Shown here piece after piece: positions 22,554 through 30,377 of a DNA stretch of 32,137 nucleotides (its first letter is position 1; each line of letters begins with the position of its first letter). The notes below the pieces were generated by a model. That model was not told where the DNA came from. It did no database searches and saw only the letters and a list, made by a program, of their open reading frames with translations. The stretch comes from DATAWZ01 sp036266975 (lineage in GTDB: Bacteria > Actinomycetota > Thermoleophilia > Solirubrobacterales > Solirubrobacteraceae), in assembly GCA_036266975.1 (NCBI GenBank), contig DATAWZ010000239.1, forward strand, positions 1 to 32,137. The letters run 5' to 3'. The position numbers and the translations under genes are program-made.

Positions 22554-24599
22554 TCAGACGGTCGGATGCGGCCACGTGCCGTAGTAGCGCAGCGCCTCCT
22601 CGGGGGGGCGCTTCTGGCTCCACTCGGCCACGAACTCCGCGTAGGGGCGCGACCGCGAGAGCCGCCCTCGGCGCTCGTCGTCGCGCGCCTGTGCCGTGGC
22701 CGGCTCGTCGATCTCGCCGGTGAGCTCGTCCAGGCGCACGTGGTAGATCTCGCGCGCCTCGCGCTCGGTGATCAGCCCGGCGCCCAGGTCGACGAGCACG
22801 GCCTGCGGGTCGCGTTCGAGCGCGTCACCGTAGCCGCCGCTGTGCGCGCCCACGTAGCACCAGAGATCGCCGTCCTGCACCGTCTCGACGAAGTAGGCGG
22901 GGTAGCTCATCTGCAGCTCGCCGCCGTAGCGGCCCTCGACCGTGCCGCGCACGACCTCGGCCGAGCTCGTGGGCGGCTCGACCTCGCCGGAGTCGATCTG
23001 GGCCTTGAGCGTCGAGCCCTTGATGAAGATGCCGGGGTAGATCGAGCCGGCGTAGCCGCCGAACAGGCCGGGGGCCGCGGGGATCTTGCAGCCCATCCCC
23101 ATCTGCTGGAGCATGAGCATCCCGGGCGGCTGGTGGGCGAGGTAGGCGGCGTCGGAGGCGATCCCGCCGCGGTAGCGCCCGAAGCCCGCGCGTGGCGGAT
23201 TGAGCTGGGAGAACAGCTTCAGGTATGGCCCGCGCGTCTCCGTCTGCTCGGCGTCGTTGGTGTCCATCCAGTTGCCCCAGATGCCGCAGAAGACATCGAC
23301 GCCGTCCTCGCCGGGCCGGGCGCCCGAGCCCGATCCGTTCAGGGGGTCGACGAGCAGGTCGGCGAACGCGCGGCCGTACTGGTTGACCCCGACGCAGAAG
23401 CCGCCGCAGGCGATCGCGGTCTGCGGGGCGGCGATCCGGGGCTGATCGGCGCTCGCGAAGGCCATCTTCATCAGGCAGACGTGAAAGCAGTCCTGTAGGA
23501 AGAACGTCGGCCACAGCCCGGCGGTCACCGCGGCGTTCTCGTCGGCGCTGACGATCGTGCCCTCCGGCGTGGGCACGACGTCGACTGTGCGCAGGATCCC
23601 CACCGACGCGGGCAGGTCGCTGAACAGATAGCTGAACAGCGGGTTGGCGAACGCGCCGATACCCATGTGGGCGTAGGCGTTGTACGCGTACGGCACCTGC
23701 GGCGAGCAGCCGCTGATGTCGATCGTGATCCGCTCGCCGTGCTTGCGCAGCTCGCACTGCAGGCGCAGCAGCGAGACGTCGACCCCGGTGCTGTCCAGGA
23801 AGATCACGTGCCGGTAGACACCGTCCTTGTAGCGCTCGAGCTTGCGCGCAGCCTGCTCGGCGACGTCCTCGATGCAGCGCCGCAGGCCGCCGCGGAAGCG
23901 CTGCGCGCCCATCGTCTCGGCGACGTCCTTCAGGCGGTTGCGCATGCGTACGCACGAGGCCACGCGCGCCTTGATATCCAGGCGCAGCTCGTCCGGCGCG
24001 CGGGTCATCTCGGCGAAGGCGTGGATCAGGTCGTCGCGCAGCCGGTCGCGCTCGCCGATCTTGATCGGCGACAGTCGCAGGCCGTCCTGGAAGCGGTTTT
24101 GCGCGAACGGCGGCATCCCGGGCCCGACCGCGCCGACGTCGGACTGGTGGGCCACGCTCGACACCCACGCCACGAGCTCACCATGCGCGAAGACGGGCAT
24201 GAAGGCGATCTGATCGGGGGTGTGGGTCGCGCCGTACAGCGGGTCGGTCGAGTAGAAGATGTCGCCCTCCTCGATCCGCACCGATTCGTTGCCGGCCCAC
24301 TGGTCGAGCGTCCATTTGACCGGCAGCTGCCCGGTGAGCGAGTGGTAGTAGACGCCGGGCGCCGATGCGGCCATGTCGCCCGTGGCCGTGTACAGGCCGG
24401 TGTTGGAGTCCTCGGACTGCAGCGGCATCGAGGCGCCGGTCTTGGCCAGCACCTCCTTGCCCTCCACGCAGATCAGCTCGAGCTTGTGCGCGAACACCGA
24501 GAACTCGAGCTCGTCCATGTCGCGCAGGTGCTCGCGCTCGACCTCGGACATCGGCTCGGGCCACATGCGCGGGATCAGGGCGTTGATCTGTGCGGGCAT
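22554..24599 (-). CDS. HyuB/acetone-carboxylase-alpha-like subunit of an ATP-dependent ketone carboxylase
   Basis: 681 residues of the hydantoinase B/oxoprolinase superfamily. Typical segments: ELEFSVFAHKLELICVEGKEVLAKTGAS, GDMAASAPGVYYHSLTGQLPV, EEGDIFYSTDPLYGATHTPDQ with the metal-ligand-type Asp/His residues, HQSDVGAVGPGMPPFAQNRFQDG, and ISGCSPQVPYAYNAY. In acetone and acetophenone carboxylases this type of subunit is thought to carry out carboxylation of the enolate/phosphoenol with bicarbonate-derived carboxyphosphate. It starts ten bases after the second HyuA-like gene. The alternatives are N-methylhydantoinase or 5-oxoprolinase beta; the zinc protein and the second HyuA argue against them. 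The final 50 residues (SRSRPYAEFVAEWSQKRPP) are unusual for hydantoinases. Confidence 0.85.
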   Translation of the reverse strand: MPAQINALIPRMWPEPMSEVEREHLRDMDELEFSVFAHKLELICVEGKEVLAKTGASMPLQSEDSNTGLYTATGDMAASAPGVYYHSLTGQLPVKWTLDQWAGNESVRIEEGDIFYSTDPLYGATHTPDQIAFMPVFAHGELVAWVSSVAHQSDVGAVGPGMPPFAQNRFQDGLRLSPIKIGERDRLRDDLIHAFAEMTRAPDELRLDIKARVASCVRMRNRLKDVAETMGAQRFRGGLRRCIEDVAEQAARKLERYKDGVYRHVIFLDSTGVDVSLLRLQCELRKHGERITIDISGCSPQVPYAYNAYAHMGIGAFANPLFSYLFSDLPASVGILRTVDVVPTPEGTIVSADENAAVTAGLWPTFFLQDCFHVCLMKMAFASADQPRIAAPQTAIACGGFCVGVNQYGRAFADLLVDPLNGSGSGARPGEDGVDVFCGIWGNWMDTNDAEQTETRGPYLKLFSQLNPPRAGFGRYRGGIASDAAYLAHQPPGMLMLQQMGMGCKIPAAPGLFGGYAGSIYPGIFIKGSTLKAQIDSGEVEPPTSSAEVVRGTVEGRYGGELQMSYPAYFVETVQDGDLWCYVGAHSGGYGDALERDPQAVLVDLGAGLITEREAREIYHVRLDELTGEIDEPATAQARDDERRGRLSRSRPYAEFVAEWSQKRPPEEALRYYGTWPHPTV

Positions 24600-24609
24600 T
24601 GGCGTCCTC

Positions 24610-26739
24610 TCACTCGGTGGTGATCACCTGGCTGCCGAAGGCGTCGACGGTCATGACGCGATCGGCGGGAACGGCGAGCGTGGCGTTGTCGGACTCGACG
24701 ATCGCCGGCCCGCTGACGACGTCGCCGGGCTGCAGCGCATCACCCTCGTAGATCGGGGTCGAGGTCGGCTGCTGCGGCGACCAGAAGACGTCGCGGTGCG
24801 CCCGGATGGTCTCGCTCGGCGCCGGCCGACGGTTCGCCCGGGTCTCGGGGAAGGGGATCGTCGCCTTGGGAACGCTGACGCGCAGGCGGAAGGTCTCCAC
24901 CTCGATGCCGCCCTGCGGGAACGCGGTCGCCGGGCCCCACAGGCGCGCGTAGGCGGACTCGAACGCGGCACGCAGCGTGCGCACATCCTGCACCGAGCGC
25001 AGCGTCGTCGACGGCGCCGGCACGGGGGTGAAGTTCAGTTGCGACCCGTACCGCATCTGGAGCTCGAGCGTGGCGACCGCGCTGCCCGGATCGGCGCCCT
25101 CGTCGGCGAGGTCGAGCTCGGCCATCTCGAGCAGGCCCTGCACGAGGGCGTTGATGTGGTCGAGGTCGGCCACCACCTCGCCACTGCCGCCGTCGATCAG
25201 CGCCAGGCGTTCGGCGCGTTGGTAGAGGTGGGAGATCTCGGCGGTGCTCGAGCCGTAGGCACAGAACACCGGGCTCAGGCGGAAGGCGTGGATCGTCGGG
25301 CTGCCGAGCGCGGCTGCGTAGCCGGCGGCGTGCGTGGGCCCGGCGCCGCCGTAGGCGAACACCGTGAAATCGCGCGGGTCAAAGCCCTTGAGCGCGAGCT
25401 CGTTGAACACCTCGTTTCCCATCGTGCCGTCGATGATCCCGCGCACCATGTGCGCCGCCTCGGGCACCGAGACGCCGAGCGGCCCGGCCAGGCGCCGCTC
25501 GATCGCCGCGCGCGAGCGCTCGACGTCCAGGCGCATGCGCCCGCCCAGGAAGCGCTCGGGGTTCAGGTAGCCGAGGACGAGGTCGGCGTCGGTCACCGTC
25601 GGCTCGCGGCCGCCCTGCCCGTACGCGGCCGGGCCGGGGTGCGCGCCGGCGCTCTGCGGACCGACGCGCAGGTGCCGGCTGATCTCGTCGAAGCGGGCGA
25701 TCGAGCCGCCGCCGGCGCCGATCGTGGCGATCTCGAGCATCGGCAGGCTCACGAAGTAGCGGCCGATCACCGGGCGGTAGGCGTAGAACTCGGGCTTGCC
25801 CCTGATCAGCAGCCCGACGTCGAAGCTCGTGCCGCCCATGTCGGTGAGCACGACGTTGTCCAGGCCGTACATCTGGGCCAGGTGCGCGCCGCCGAGCAGC
25901 CCGGCGATCGGGCCCGAGCCGTAGGTGTTGATCGCCGCGGTGCGCGACGCCTTGGCCGAGGTGCCCGTGTTGTGCACGCAGATCACCGGGCGGGAGAAGC
26001 CGACGTCGCGCAGCTTGTTGCCCAGGTCGTCGAGCTCTTCGCGCAGGTCGCGCTCGATGTAGGCGTTGACGATCGCGCTCTGGGTGCGCGGGTACTCGCC
26101 GAGCGTCGGGGAGATCTCGTGGGCGAGCACGATCGGCATCGCGCCCAGGAAGCGGGCGGGGAACAGCGACTCGATGATCTCCCCCACGCGCAGCTCGTGG
26201 GCGGGGTTCATGCTCGACCACAGCAGCGCCACGACGAACGCGCGCGCACCCTCGTCGACGAGCTTGTGCACCTGCCGCACGACGTGGTGCTCGTCGAGCG
26301 CGAGCACGACGTTGCCCTGGCCGTCCACGCGCTCGCGCACGCCGACGATCAGCCGGTCCCCGACCAGCGGCGGCGGCTTGCGCACGCCGGCCTTGTTGCG
26401 CACTTCGGTCACCCGGCGTCCGTCGACCCACGAGCGCGCCCGGCCGATCTTCAGCACGTCGGTGAAGCCGTGGGTGGTGATCAGGCCGATCTTGGGGCCG
26501 GTGCCCTCGAGGATCGCGTTCAGCCCGATCGTCGTGGTGTAGCGCAGCGACTCCAGCTCGGCGCCCGCCCGCTCGATCGAGACGCCGAGCCGCTCGGCCG
26601 CGTCGGCGATCGCGCCGGTCACCCCGATCGACACGTCGTAGCGGGTGGTGGGCGCCTTGCCCATCGCCCAGCGCCCATCGCCGTCGGTCAGGAAGCAGTC
26701 GGTGAACGTCCCGCCGATGTCGAGGTCGACGGTCCTCAC
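24610..26739 (-). CDS. HyuA-like ATPase subunit (Apc3-like) of a ketone carboxylase
   Basis: 709 residues from GTG 26739. Actin/Hsp70-type ATP-binding motifs: VDLDIGGTFTDCFLTDGDG at the N-terminus, LTDMGGTSFDVGLLIRG in the middle, and GAGGGSIARFDE with GPQSAGAHPGPAAYGQGG, all standard for HyuA/oxoprolinase alpha. It is the longer of two HyuA-like proteins here and carries the usual C-terminal beta domain (GDVVSGPAIVESDNATL). Family knowledge: in acetophenone carboxylase two HyuA paralogues phosphorylate the ketone enol and bicarbonate, using two ATP. The start overlaps the zinc protein stop by four bases (GTGA). Sequence upstream of GTG 26739 in the same frame is antisense-like to nothing known and was excluded. 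Confidence 0.86.
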   Translation of the reverse strand: MRTVDLDIGGTFTDCFLTDGDGRWAMGKAPTTRYDVSIGVTGAIADAAERLGVSIERAGAELESLRYTTTIGLNAILEGTGPKIGLITTHGFTDVLKIGRARSWVDGRRVTEVRNKAGVRKPPPLVGDRLIVGVRERVDGQGNVVLALDEHHVVRQVHKLVDEGARAFVVALLWSSMNPAHELRVGEIIESLFPARFLGAMPIVLAHEISPTLGEYPRTQSAIVNAYIERDLREELDDLGNKLRDVGFSRPVICVHNTGTSAKASRTAAINTYGSGPIAGLLGGAHLAQMYGLDNVVLTDMGGTSFDVGLLIRGKPEFYAYRPVIGRYFVSLPMLEIATIGAGGGSIARFDEISRHLRVGPQSAGAHPGPAAYGQGGREPTVTDADLVLGYLNPERFLGGRMRLDVERSRAAIERRLAGPLGVSVPEAAHMVRGIIDGTMGNEVFNELALKGFDPRDFTVFAYGGAGPTHAAGYAAALGSPTIHAFRLSPVFCAYGSSTAEISHLYQRAERLALIDGGSGEVVADLDHINALVQGLLEMAELDLADEGADPGSAVATLELQMRYGSQLNFTPVPAPSTTLRSVQDVRTLRAAFESAYARLWGPATAFPQGGIEVETFRLRVSVPKATIPFPETRANRRPAPSETIRAHRDVFWSPQQPTSTPIYEGDALQPGDVVSGPAIVESDNATLAVPADRVMTVDAFGSQVITTE

Positions 26740-27104
26740 GGGGTCGTCGCCGCCGGGGTCGCCTGCGCCGGGGTCGCCGCGCGGCGCAGCGCCTCCAGGT
26801 CGAGCTCGATGTCGGTGGTGATCGGGTGCCCGGGCGGCAGGTACTCGTTCTCGACCATGACGCCGCAGCCGGGGCAGTAGAACTCGACGATCCGGCACCA
26901 CTCCGGATCGGGGGCGAACGTCCACTCGCCCGGCACGACCGGGTCGTGGATCTCGCGTGGGTCGCGCTCGAAGACGAGGCAGCCCTCCTTGTAGCTGCGC
27001 TCGGCCGGGCCGAGCCGCTGCCCGCAGCGCTCGCAGCGCCACGTGCCCTCGTCCAGGTCGACCTCGAGGTACTCGGTCACCCGGGCCACACGCGGGTCGC
27101 TCAT
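26736..27104 (-). CDS. Small zinc-binding subunit, acetone-carboxylase-gamma/Apc2-like
   Basis: 122 residues. Two CxxC knuckles are visible, C24-x2-C27 (WRCERCGQRLG) and C77-x2-C80 (FYCPGCGVMVENEYLPPGHP), plus single Cys42 and Cys70, a pattern of the acetone carboxylase gamma family. The second part, EYLPPGHPITTDIELD, also follows that family. The last 18 residues are an Ala/Thr/Pro tail. Its ATG overlaps the stop of the first HyuA-like gene (ATGA) and its stop overlaps the GTG of the second, so it is translationally locked between them. This small protein is the best marker that the operon is a ketone carboxylase rather than a hydantoinase. Confidence 0.85.
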   Translation of the reverse strand: MSDPRVARVTEYLEVDLDEGTWRCERCGQRLGPAERSYKEGCLVFERDPREIHDPVVPGEWTFAPDPEWCRIVEFYCPGCGVMVENEYLPPGHPITTDIELDLEALRRAATPAQATPAATTP

Positions 27105-28984
27105 TGCACTCTCCTCTCGAGCACGATCGCGTCGGATTGATCACCGGTGAAGCTCCAGCCGCCGGGCACCCAGGCGGTGGTGAACGGCGCGTCGATCAGC
27201 GCCGGGCCCTGCACGGGCTGGCCGGCGGGCGCGTCCTGCCAGCCGTAGCGCGGCACCGCCACGGGCTCGGCGCCGAGATGGACGGTCCGCGTGCCGCCGG
27301 CCACCGGCGACGCGTCGGTCACCTCGAGACGCTCGAGGTCGCGCTCGATCGCCGCCGTCGCGCGCAGCTCGATCAGCGCGCGACCCTCCCCCTCGAGCGT
27401 GCTCACCTCGCTGCTGACGACCTGCGGGTCAAAGCCCTCGCCGTGCATGTCGCGGGCGGCCTCGGCCTGCAGCGCGTCGACCGCGCGCTGGATCGTGTCC
27501 TGGTCGGCGCCGGCCGGCACGCTCGCCTCGTAGCGGTGCACGACGTCCATCGTCGCCACGCCGAAGGCGCTGAACACCGGCGCCTCGCGGAAGCAGTACA
27601 CGCGTCGCACGCCGATCCGCTCGGCGACCGCGGCCGCGTGCAGCGCGCCGCCCCCGCCGAAGGAGATCATCACGCAGTCCGCCGGCGAGCGTCCCTTCTC
27701 GGCCGCGTAGCCGGCCACCGCGCCGGCGATCCCCCGCTCGAGCGTGGCGCGCACGCGCCGGGCGGCCTCGCGCGGATCGACGCCGAGTGGCTGCGCCACG
27801 TGCTCGGTGATCGCGCGCTCGGCGGCCTCGGCGTCGAGCGGGCGCCCACCGCCGAAGAAGCCCTCGGCGCTGAGCAGGCCGAGCACGAGGTTGGCGTCGG
27901 TCACCGTCGCCTCGCTACCCCCGAGCCCGTAGCTCGCCGGGCCGGGTAGCGCGCCGGCGCTCTGCGGGCCGACGCTCAGGCCGCCGTCGCTCACGCGGGC
28001 GATCGAGCCTCCGCCCCCGCCGATCGCGCGCAGCTCGCAGGCCTGGGTTGAGAGCGGGATCCCGTCGACCACCGCCCCCGCCGGCGAGGACACCCGGCCG
28101 TCGAGCACGAGCCCGATGTCGGTGCTCGTGCCGCCGATGTCCATCGTGAGCACCGAGCGCTCCCCGTAGCGGTCGGCCTTGGCGCGCGCGCCGTGCAGCC
28201 CGGCGACCGGGCCGGAGTTGTGCGTCTCGATCGCCATCGTCTTGGCCACGCGCGTGGCGCCGCCGGAGGAGTGGACGATCAGCAGCGGGCGCCGGTAGCC
28301 GCGCTCGCGCAGCAGCTCCTCGGCGCGGTACAGGTAGCGCACCATCGTCGGGTGCAGGTAGGCGTTCAGCAGCGCCGTGGCCAGGCGGCGGTGATCGTCG
28401 CTGACCGCCGAGACCTCCGAGGCGAGCAGCATCGGGATCGCTCCCAGCAGATAGCGCGGGTAGGCGATCCGCACGATCTCGCGCAACGCCCGCTCGGCGC
28501 CCGGGTCGCGATCGGCGCCCGGGAGCGCGACGACCAGGCCGCGCGCGCCGCCGTCGAGCAGCTCGGCGATGATCCGGCGGACCTCAAGCGCGTCCGAGGC
28601 CAGCGCGCCCGCCTCCAGGTGCACGGAGCGCACCATGTCTGGGCTGATGAACCCGCTGCTGGCCACTCGCGGCGCGGCGCCGTTGCGCTCGGCATACAGC
28701 GAGTGCTCGGCCCCCTCGGCCACGATCAGCCCCAGCCGCGGGCCTCGGCGCTCGATCAGCATGTTGGTGCCGACCGTCGTCGAGTAGCGGACGACGTCGG
28801 TCCGCGCGAGCAGCTCGCGCTCGCTCATCGCAAAGCGCTCGGCCGCGCGCTCGAAAACCTGCAGGAAGCATTGGGTCAGGTCGTGCGGGGTCGTCTCGAC
28901 CTTGATCAGCTGCGCCACCGAGCCGTCCGAGACGAAGGCGTCGGTGAAGGTCCCACCGGTGTCGATGTCGATCGAGATGCCCAT
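27101..28984 (-). CDS. HyuA-like ATPase subunit (Apc1-like) of a ketone carboxylase
   Basis: 627 residues from ATG 28984, preceded by a strong ribosome-binding site GAGGGAG at 28988-28994. Actin-fold motifs: ISIDIDTGGTFTDAFVSDG, STTVGTNMLIERRGPRLG, SGPVAGLHGARAKADRYG, LTMDIGGTSTDIGLV, IGGGGGSIARVSDGG and GPQSAGALPGPASYGLGG. It is the first gene of the operon and clearly a diverged paralogue of the 24610-26739 protein, about 80 residues shorter. Apc-type enzymes have just such an unequal HyuA pair. Transcription probably starts near 28996 from the promoter at 29003-29031, giving a short leader. Confidence 0.86.
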   Translation of the reverse strand: MGISIDIDTGGTFTDAFVSDGSVAQLIKVETTPHDLTQCFLQVFERAAERFAMSERELLARTDVVRYSTTVGTNMLIERRGPRLGLIVAEGAEHSLYAERNGAAPRVASSGFISPDMVRSVHLEAGALASDALEVRRIIAELLDGGARGLVVALPGADRDPGAERALREIVRIAYPRYLLGAIPMLLASEVSAVSDDHRRLATALLNAYLHPTMVRYLYRAEELLRERGYRRPLLIVHSSGGATRVAKTMAIETHNSGPVAGLHGARAKADRYGERSVLTMDIGGTSTDIGLVLDGRVSSPAGAVVDGIPLSTQACELRAIGGGGGSIARVSDGGLSVGPQSAGALPGPASYGLGGSEATVTDANLVLGLLSAEGFFGGGRPLDAEAAERAITEHVAQPLGVDPREAARRVRATLERGIAGAVAGYAAEKGRSPADCVMISFGGGGALHAAAVAERIGVRRVYCFREAPVFSAFGVATMDVVHRYEASVPAGADQDTIQRAVDALQAEAARDMHGEGFDPQVVSSEVSTLEGEGRALIELRATAAIERDLERLEVTDASPVAGGTRTVHLGAEPVAVPRYGWQDAPAGQPVQGPALIDAPFTTAWVPGGWSFTGDQSDAIVLERRVQ

Positions 28985-29002
28985 CTGCTCCCTCGGAGGC
29001 GC

Positions 29003-29031
29003 ACGCTAGAGCCGCGCGCACCGATTGTCAA
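29003..29031 (-). promoter_or_regulatory. Promoter of the ketone-carboxylase operon
   Basis: On the minus strand a perfect TTGACA (29031-29026) is followed after 17 bases by TAGCGT (29008-29003), matching the TANNNT -10 pattern. Expected start near 28996, just before the GAGGGAG site of the first gene. The -35 lies in the left arm of the palindrome 29026-29045. Confidence 0.6.
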
Positions 29032-29045
29032 CACCTACGTTGACA
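29026..29045. promoter_or_regulatory. Shared operator palindrome between divergent operons
   Basis: TGTCAAC-N6-GTTGACA, a perfect 7-bp-arm palindrome in the 91-base gap between the two divergent operons. Each arm contains a -35 hexamer facing outward, so a dimeric repressor bound here would silence both operons at once. The size (20 bp) suits a TetR- or GntR-type regulator. No regulator gene lies beside it. Confidence 0.7.
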
Positions 29046-29069
29046 CGGCGGCCCCGATCGAGCGATACT
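29040..29069 (+). promoter_or_regulatory. Promoter of the HMGS-DUF35/thiolase/ligase operon, probably leaderless
   Basis: TTGACA (29040-29045), 18-base spacer, GATACT (29064-29069). Six bases later comes the ATG at 29076, so the transcript likely begins at or next to the start codon. No ribosome-binding site exists upstream of that ATG, which agrees with leaderless translation. Confidence 0.6.
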
Positions 29070-29075
29070 GCCTCC

Positions 29076-30368
29076 ATGGCAGGCCCCAGCATCGTCGCCG
29101 GCGCCGCGTACCTGCCCGGCCACTCGCTGACGGCGCGCCGCGGCGTGCTACTCGCGTGCGCCGCCGACGAGGACGCGGTGACGCTCGCGGTCGACGCCGC
29201 CGAGCGGGCGTTGGCCGCCTGGGCGGGCGACCGGGAGACGATCGACGCGCTGTTCGTCGCCGTCCATTACGGACCAGAGGTCGAAGGGCCGCAGAGCCAG
29301 CTGATCCGTGAGGCGCTCGGCCTCGGCGCGAGCACCGCGGTCACCACGTTCGTCGCCGACGACCTCGCCGGCGTGGCCGCGATACAGGGGGCGCTGGCGG
29401 CGTGCGCGAGCGGAGCGGCGCAGCGCGCGCTGGTGCTCGGCGCCGACATCGGCGAGCCCGCGCTGCGCCGCGGGGCCGGCGCGGCCGCGCTGCTCGTCGA
29501 ACCCAAGGGCGACGCCGGCCTGCGCGTCCGCGAGCTGGGGCGGCGCTGCGCGCTCACCCACGAGCGCTGGCGCGCCTCGCCGGAGGGGCTGCGCGAGCCC
29601 GACTTGCGCTTTCTCGAGCACCGCTACGCCGAGCTCGCCGAGGGTGTACTCGCCGGCGCCGAACCGGCGGGACCGGTCGTGCTCACCGGCGGCAGCGCGA
29701 ACGCGCGCCGTCAGCTGCGCGCCGCCGGGCTCGGCGGCGCACCCGACGGCGCGCGCGCCGAGGCGCTCGACCTGGGGATCGCCGCCCCGCTGTTCGCGGT
29801 CGTCGAGGCCGGCGCCGGCGAGGGCGCGCCGGTCACGCTGCTCGCCCACGGGTCCGGGCAGAGCGTGCTCCTCGAGCTCGAACGGGCGCCGGGCGGCCGG
29901 TTTGAGCTGCCCGCCGCCCTCGAGCCCGGTCCCCCACCCTCGCCGCCGACCGCGGTCGGACCGCGGCTGTCGCTGCCGGCCGAGTCGCCGTTCTTCGCCC
30001 GCACGTGGGGTGAGTCGCTGCGGGGCGAGGCGGCGCGCTGTGCGAGCTGCGGTCACGTTGCCTTTCCGCCCTCACAGCGGCGCATCTGCCCGAAGTGCAC
30101 GGGCCGGGAATGGGAGCGCTACCCGCTGCCGCGGCAGGGCACGGTCCTCAGCGCGGTGCGCAACCGCTTCCTGCCCGACGGGTTCCCCAGCGAGCTCGTG
30201 TTCGTGCTCGGCGAGCTCCAGGACGGCTACCACTACGGCGCGCCGGCGCCGGCCGAGGTCGGGATCGAGCAGCTCGCGATCGGCACGCCCGTGCAGTTGC
30301 GCCTGCGCCGCTTCACCGTCAGGGACGGCGTGCCCGTCTACAGCCTGAAGTTCGTGCCGAGGAGATAG
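29076..30368 (+). CDS. HMG-CoA-synthase-like domain fused to DUF35 (zinc ribbon + OB fold), catalytic Cys absent
   Basis: 430 residues. The first about 300 look like a thiolase-fold, HMG-CoA-synthase-type protein: ALFVAVHYGPEVEGPQSQLIREALGL, then FVADDLAGVAAIQGALAAC and QRALVLGADIGEPALRRGAGAAALLV. Where HMG-CoA synthases have ACYGGT with the nucleophilic Cys, this has ADDLAG (94-99), so acyl transfer is unlikely. Residues about 320-430 are DUF35: zinc ribbon Cys323/326/339/342 (RCASCGHVAFPPS...ICPKC) and an OB fold (GTVLSAVRNRF ... GTPVQLRLRRFTV). In archaea a DUF35 protein bridges thiolase and HMG-CoA synthase. Here a dead synthase-like domain plus DUF35 probably serves as scaffold for the thiolase nine bases downstream. 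First gene of the plus-strand operon, likely leaderless. Confidence 0.78.
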   Translation: MAGPSIVAGAAYLPGHSLTARRGVLLACAADEDAVTLAVDAAERALAAWAGDRETIDALFVAVHYGPEVEGPQSQLIREALGLGASTAVTTFVADDLAGVAAIQGALAACASGAAQRALVLGADIGEPALRRGAGAAALLVEPKGDAGLRVRELGRRCALTHERWRASPEGLREPDLRFLEHRYAELAEGVLAGAEPAGPVVLTGGSANARRQLRAAGLGGAPDGARAEALDLGIAAPLFAVVEAGAGEGAPVTLLAHGSGQSVLLELERAPGGRFELPAALEPGPPPSPPTAVGPRLSLPAESPFFARTWGESLRGEAARCASCGHVAFPPSQRRICPKCTGREWERYPLPRQGTVLSAVRNRFLPDGFPSELVFVLGELQDGYHYGAPAPAEVGIEQLAIGTPVQLRLRRFTVRDGVPVYSLKFVPRR

Positions 30369-30377
30369 GAGAACGCC

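Noticed and set aside
24373..26880. 835-codon plus-strand open frame opposite the HyuA-like gene
   Set aside because: Shadow frame rich in Ala, Arg, Val and His without motifs; the minus strand carries clear ATPase motifs across the same span.
21850..28984. Hydantoin or 5-oxoproline hydrolase operon
   Set aside because: HyuA and HyuB alone would allow this, but two unequal HyuA paralogues plus an acetone-carboxylase-gamma-like zinc protein fit ketone carboxylases better. Not excluded without trees.
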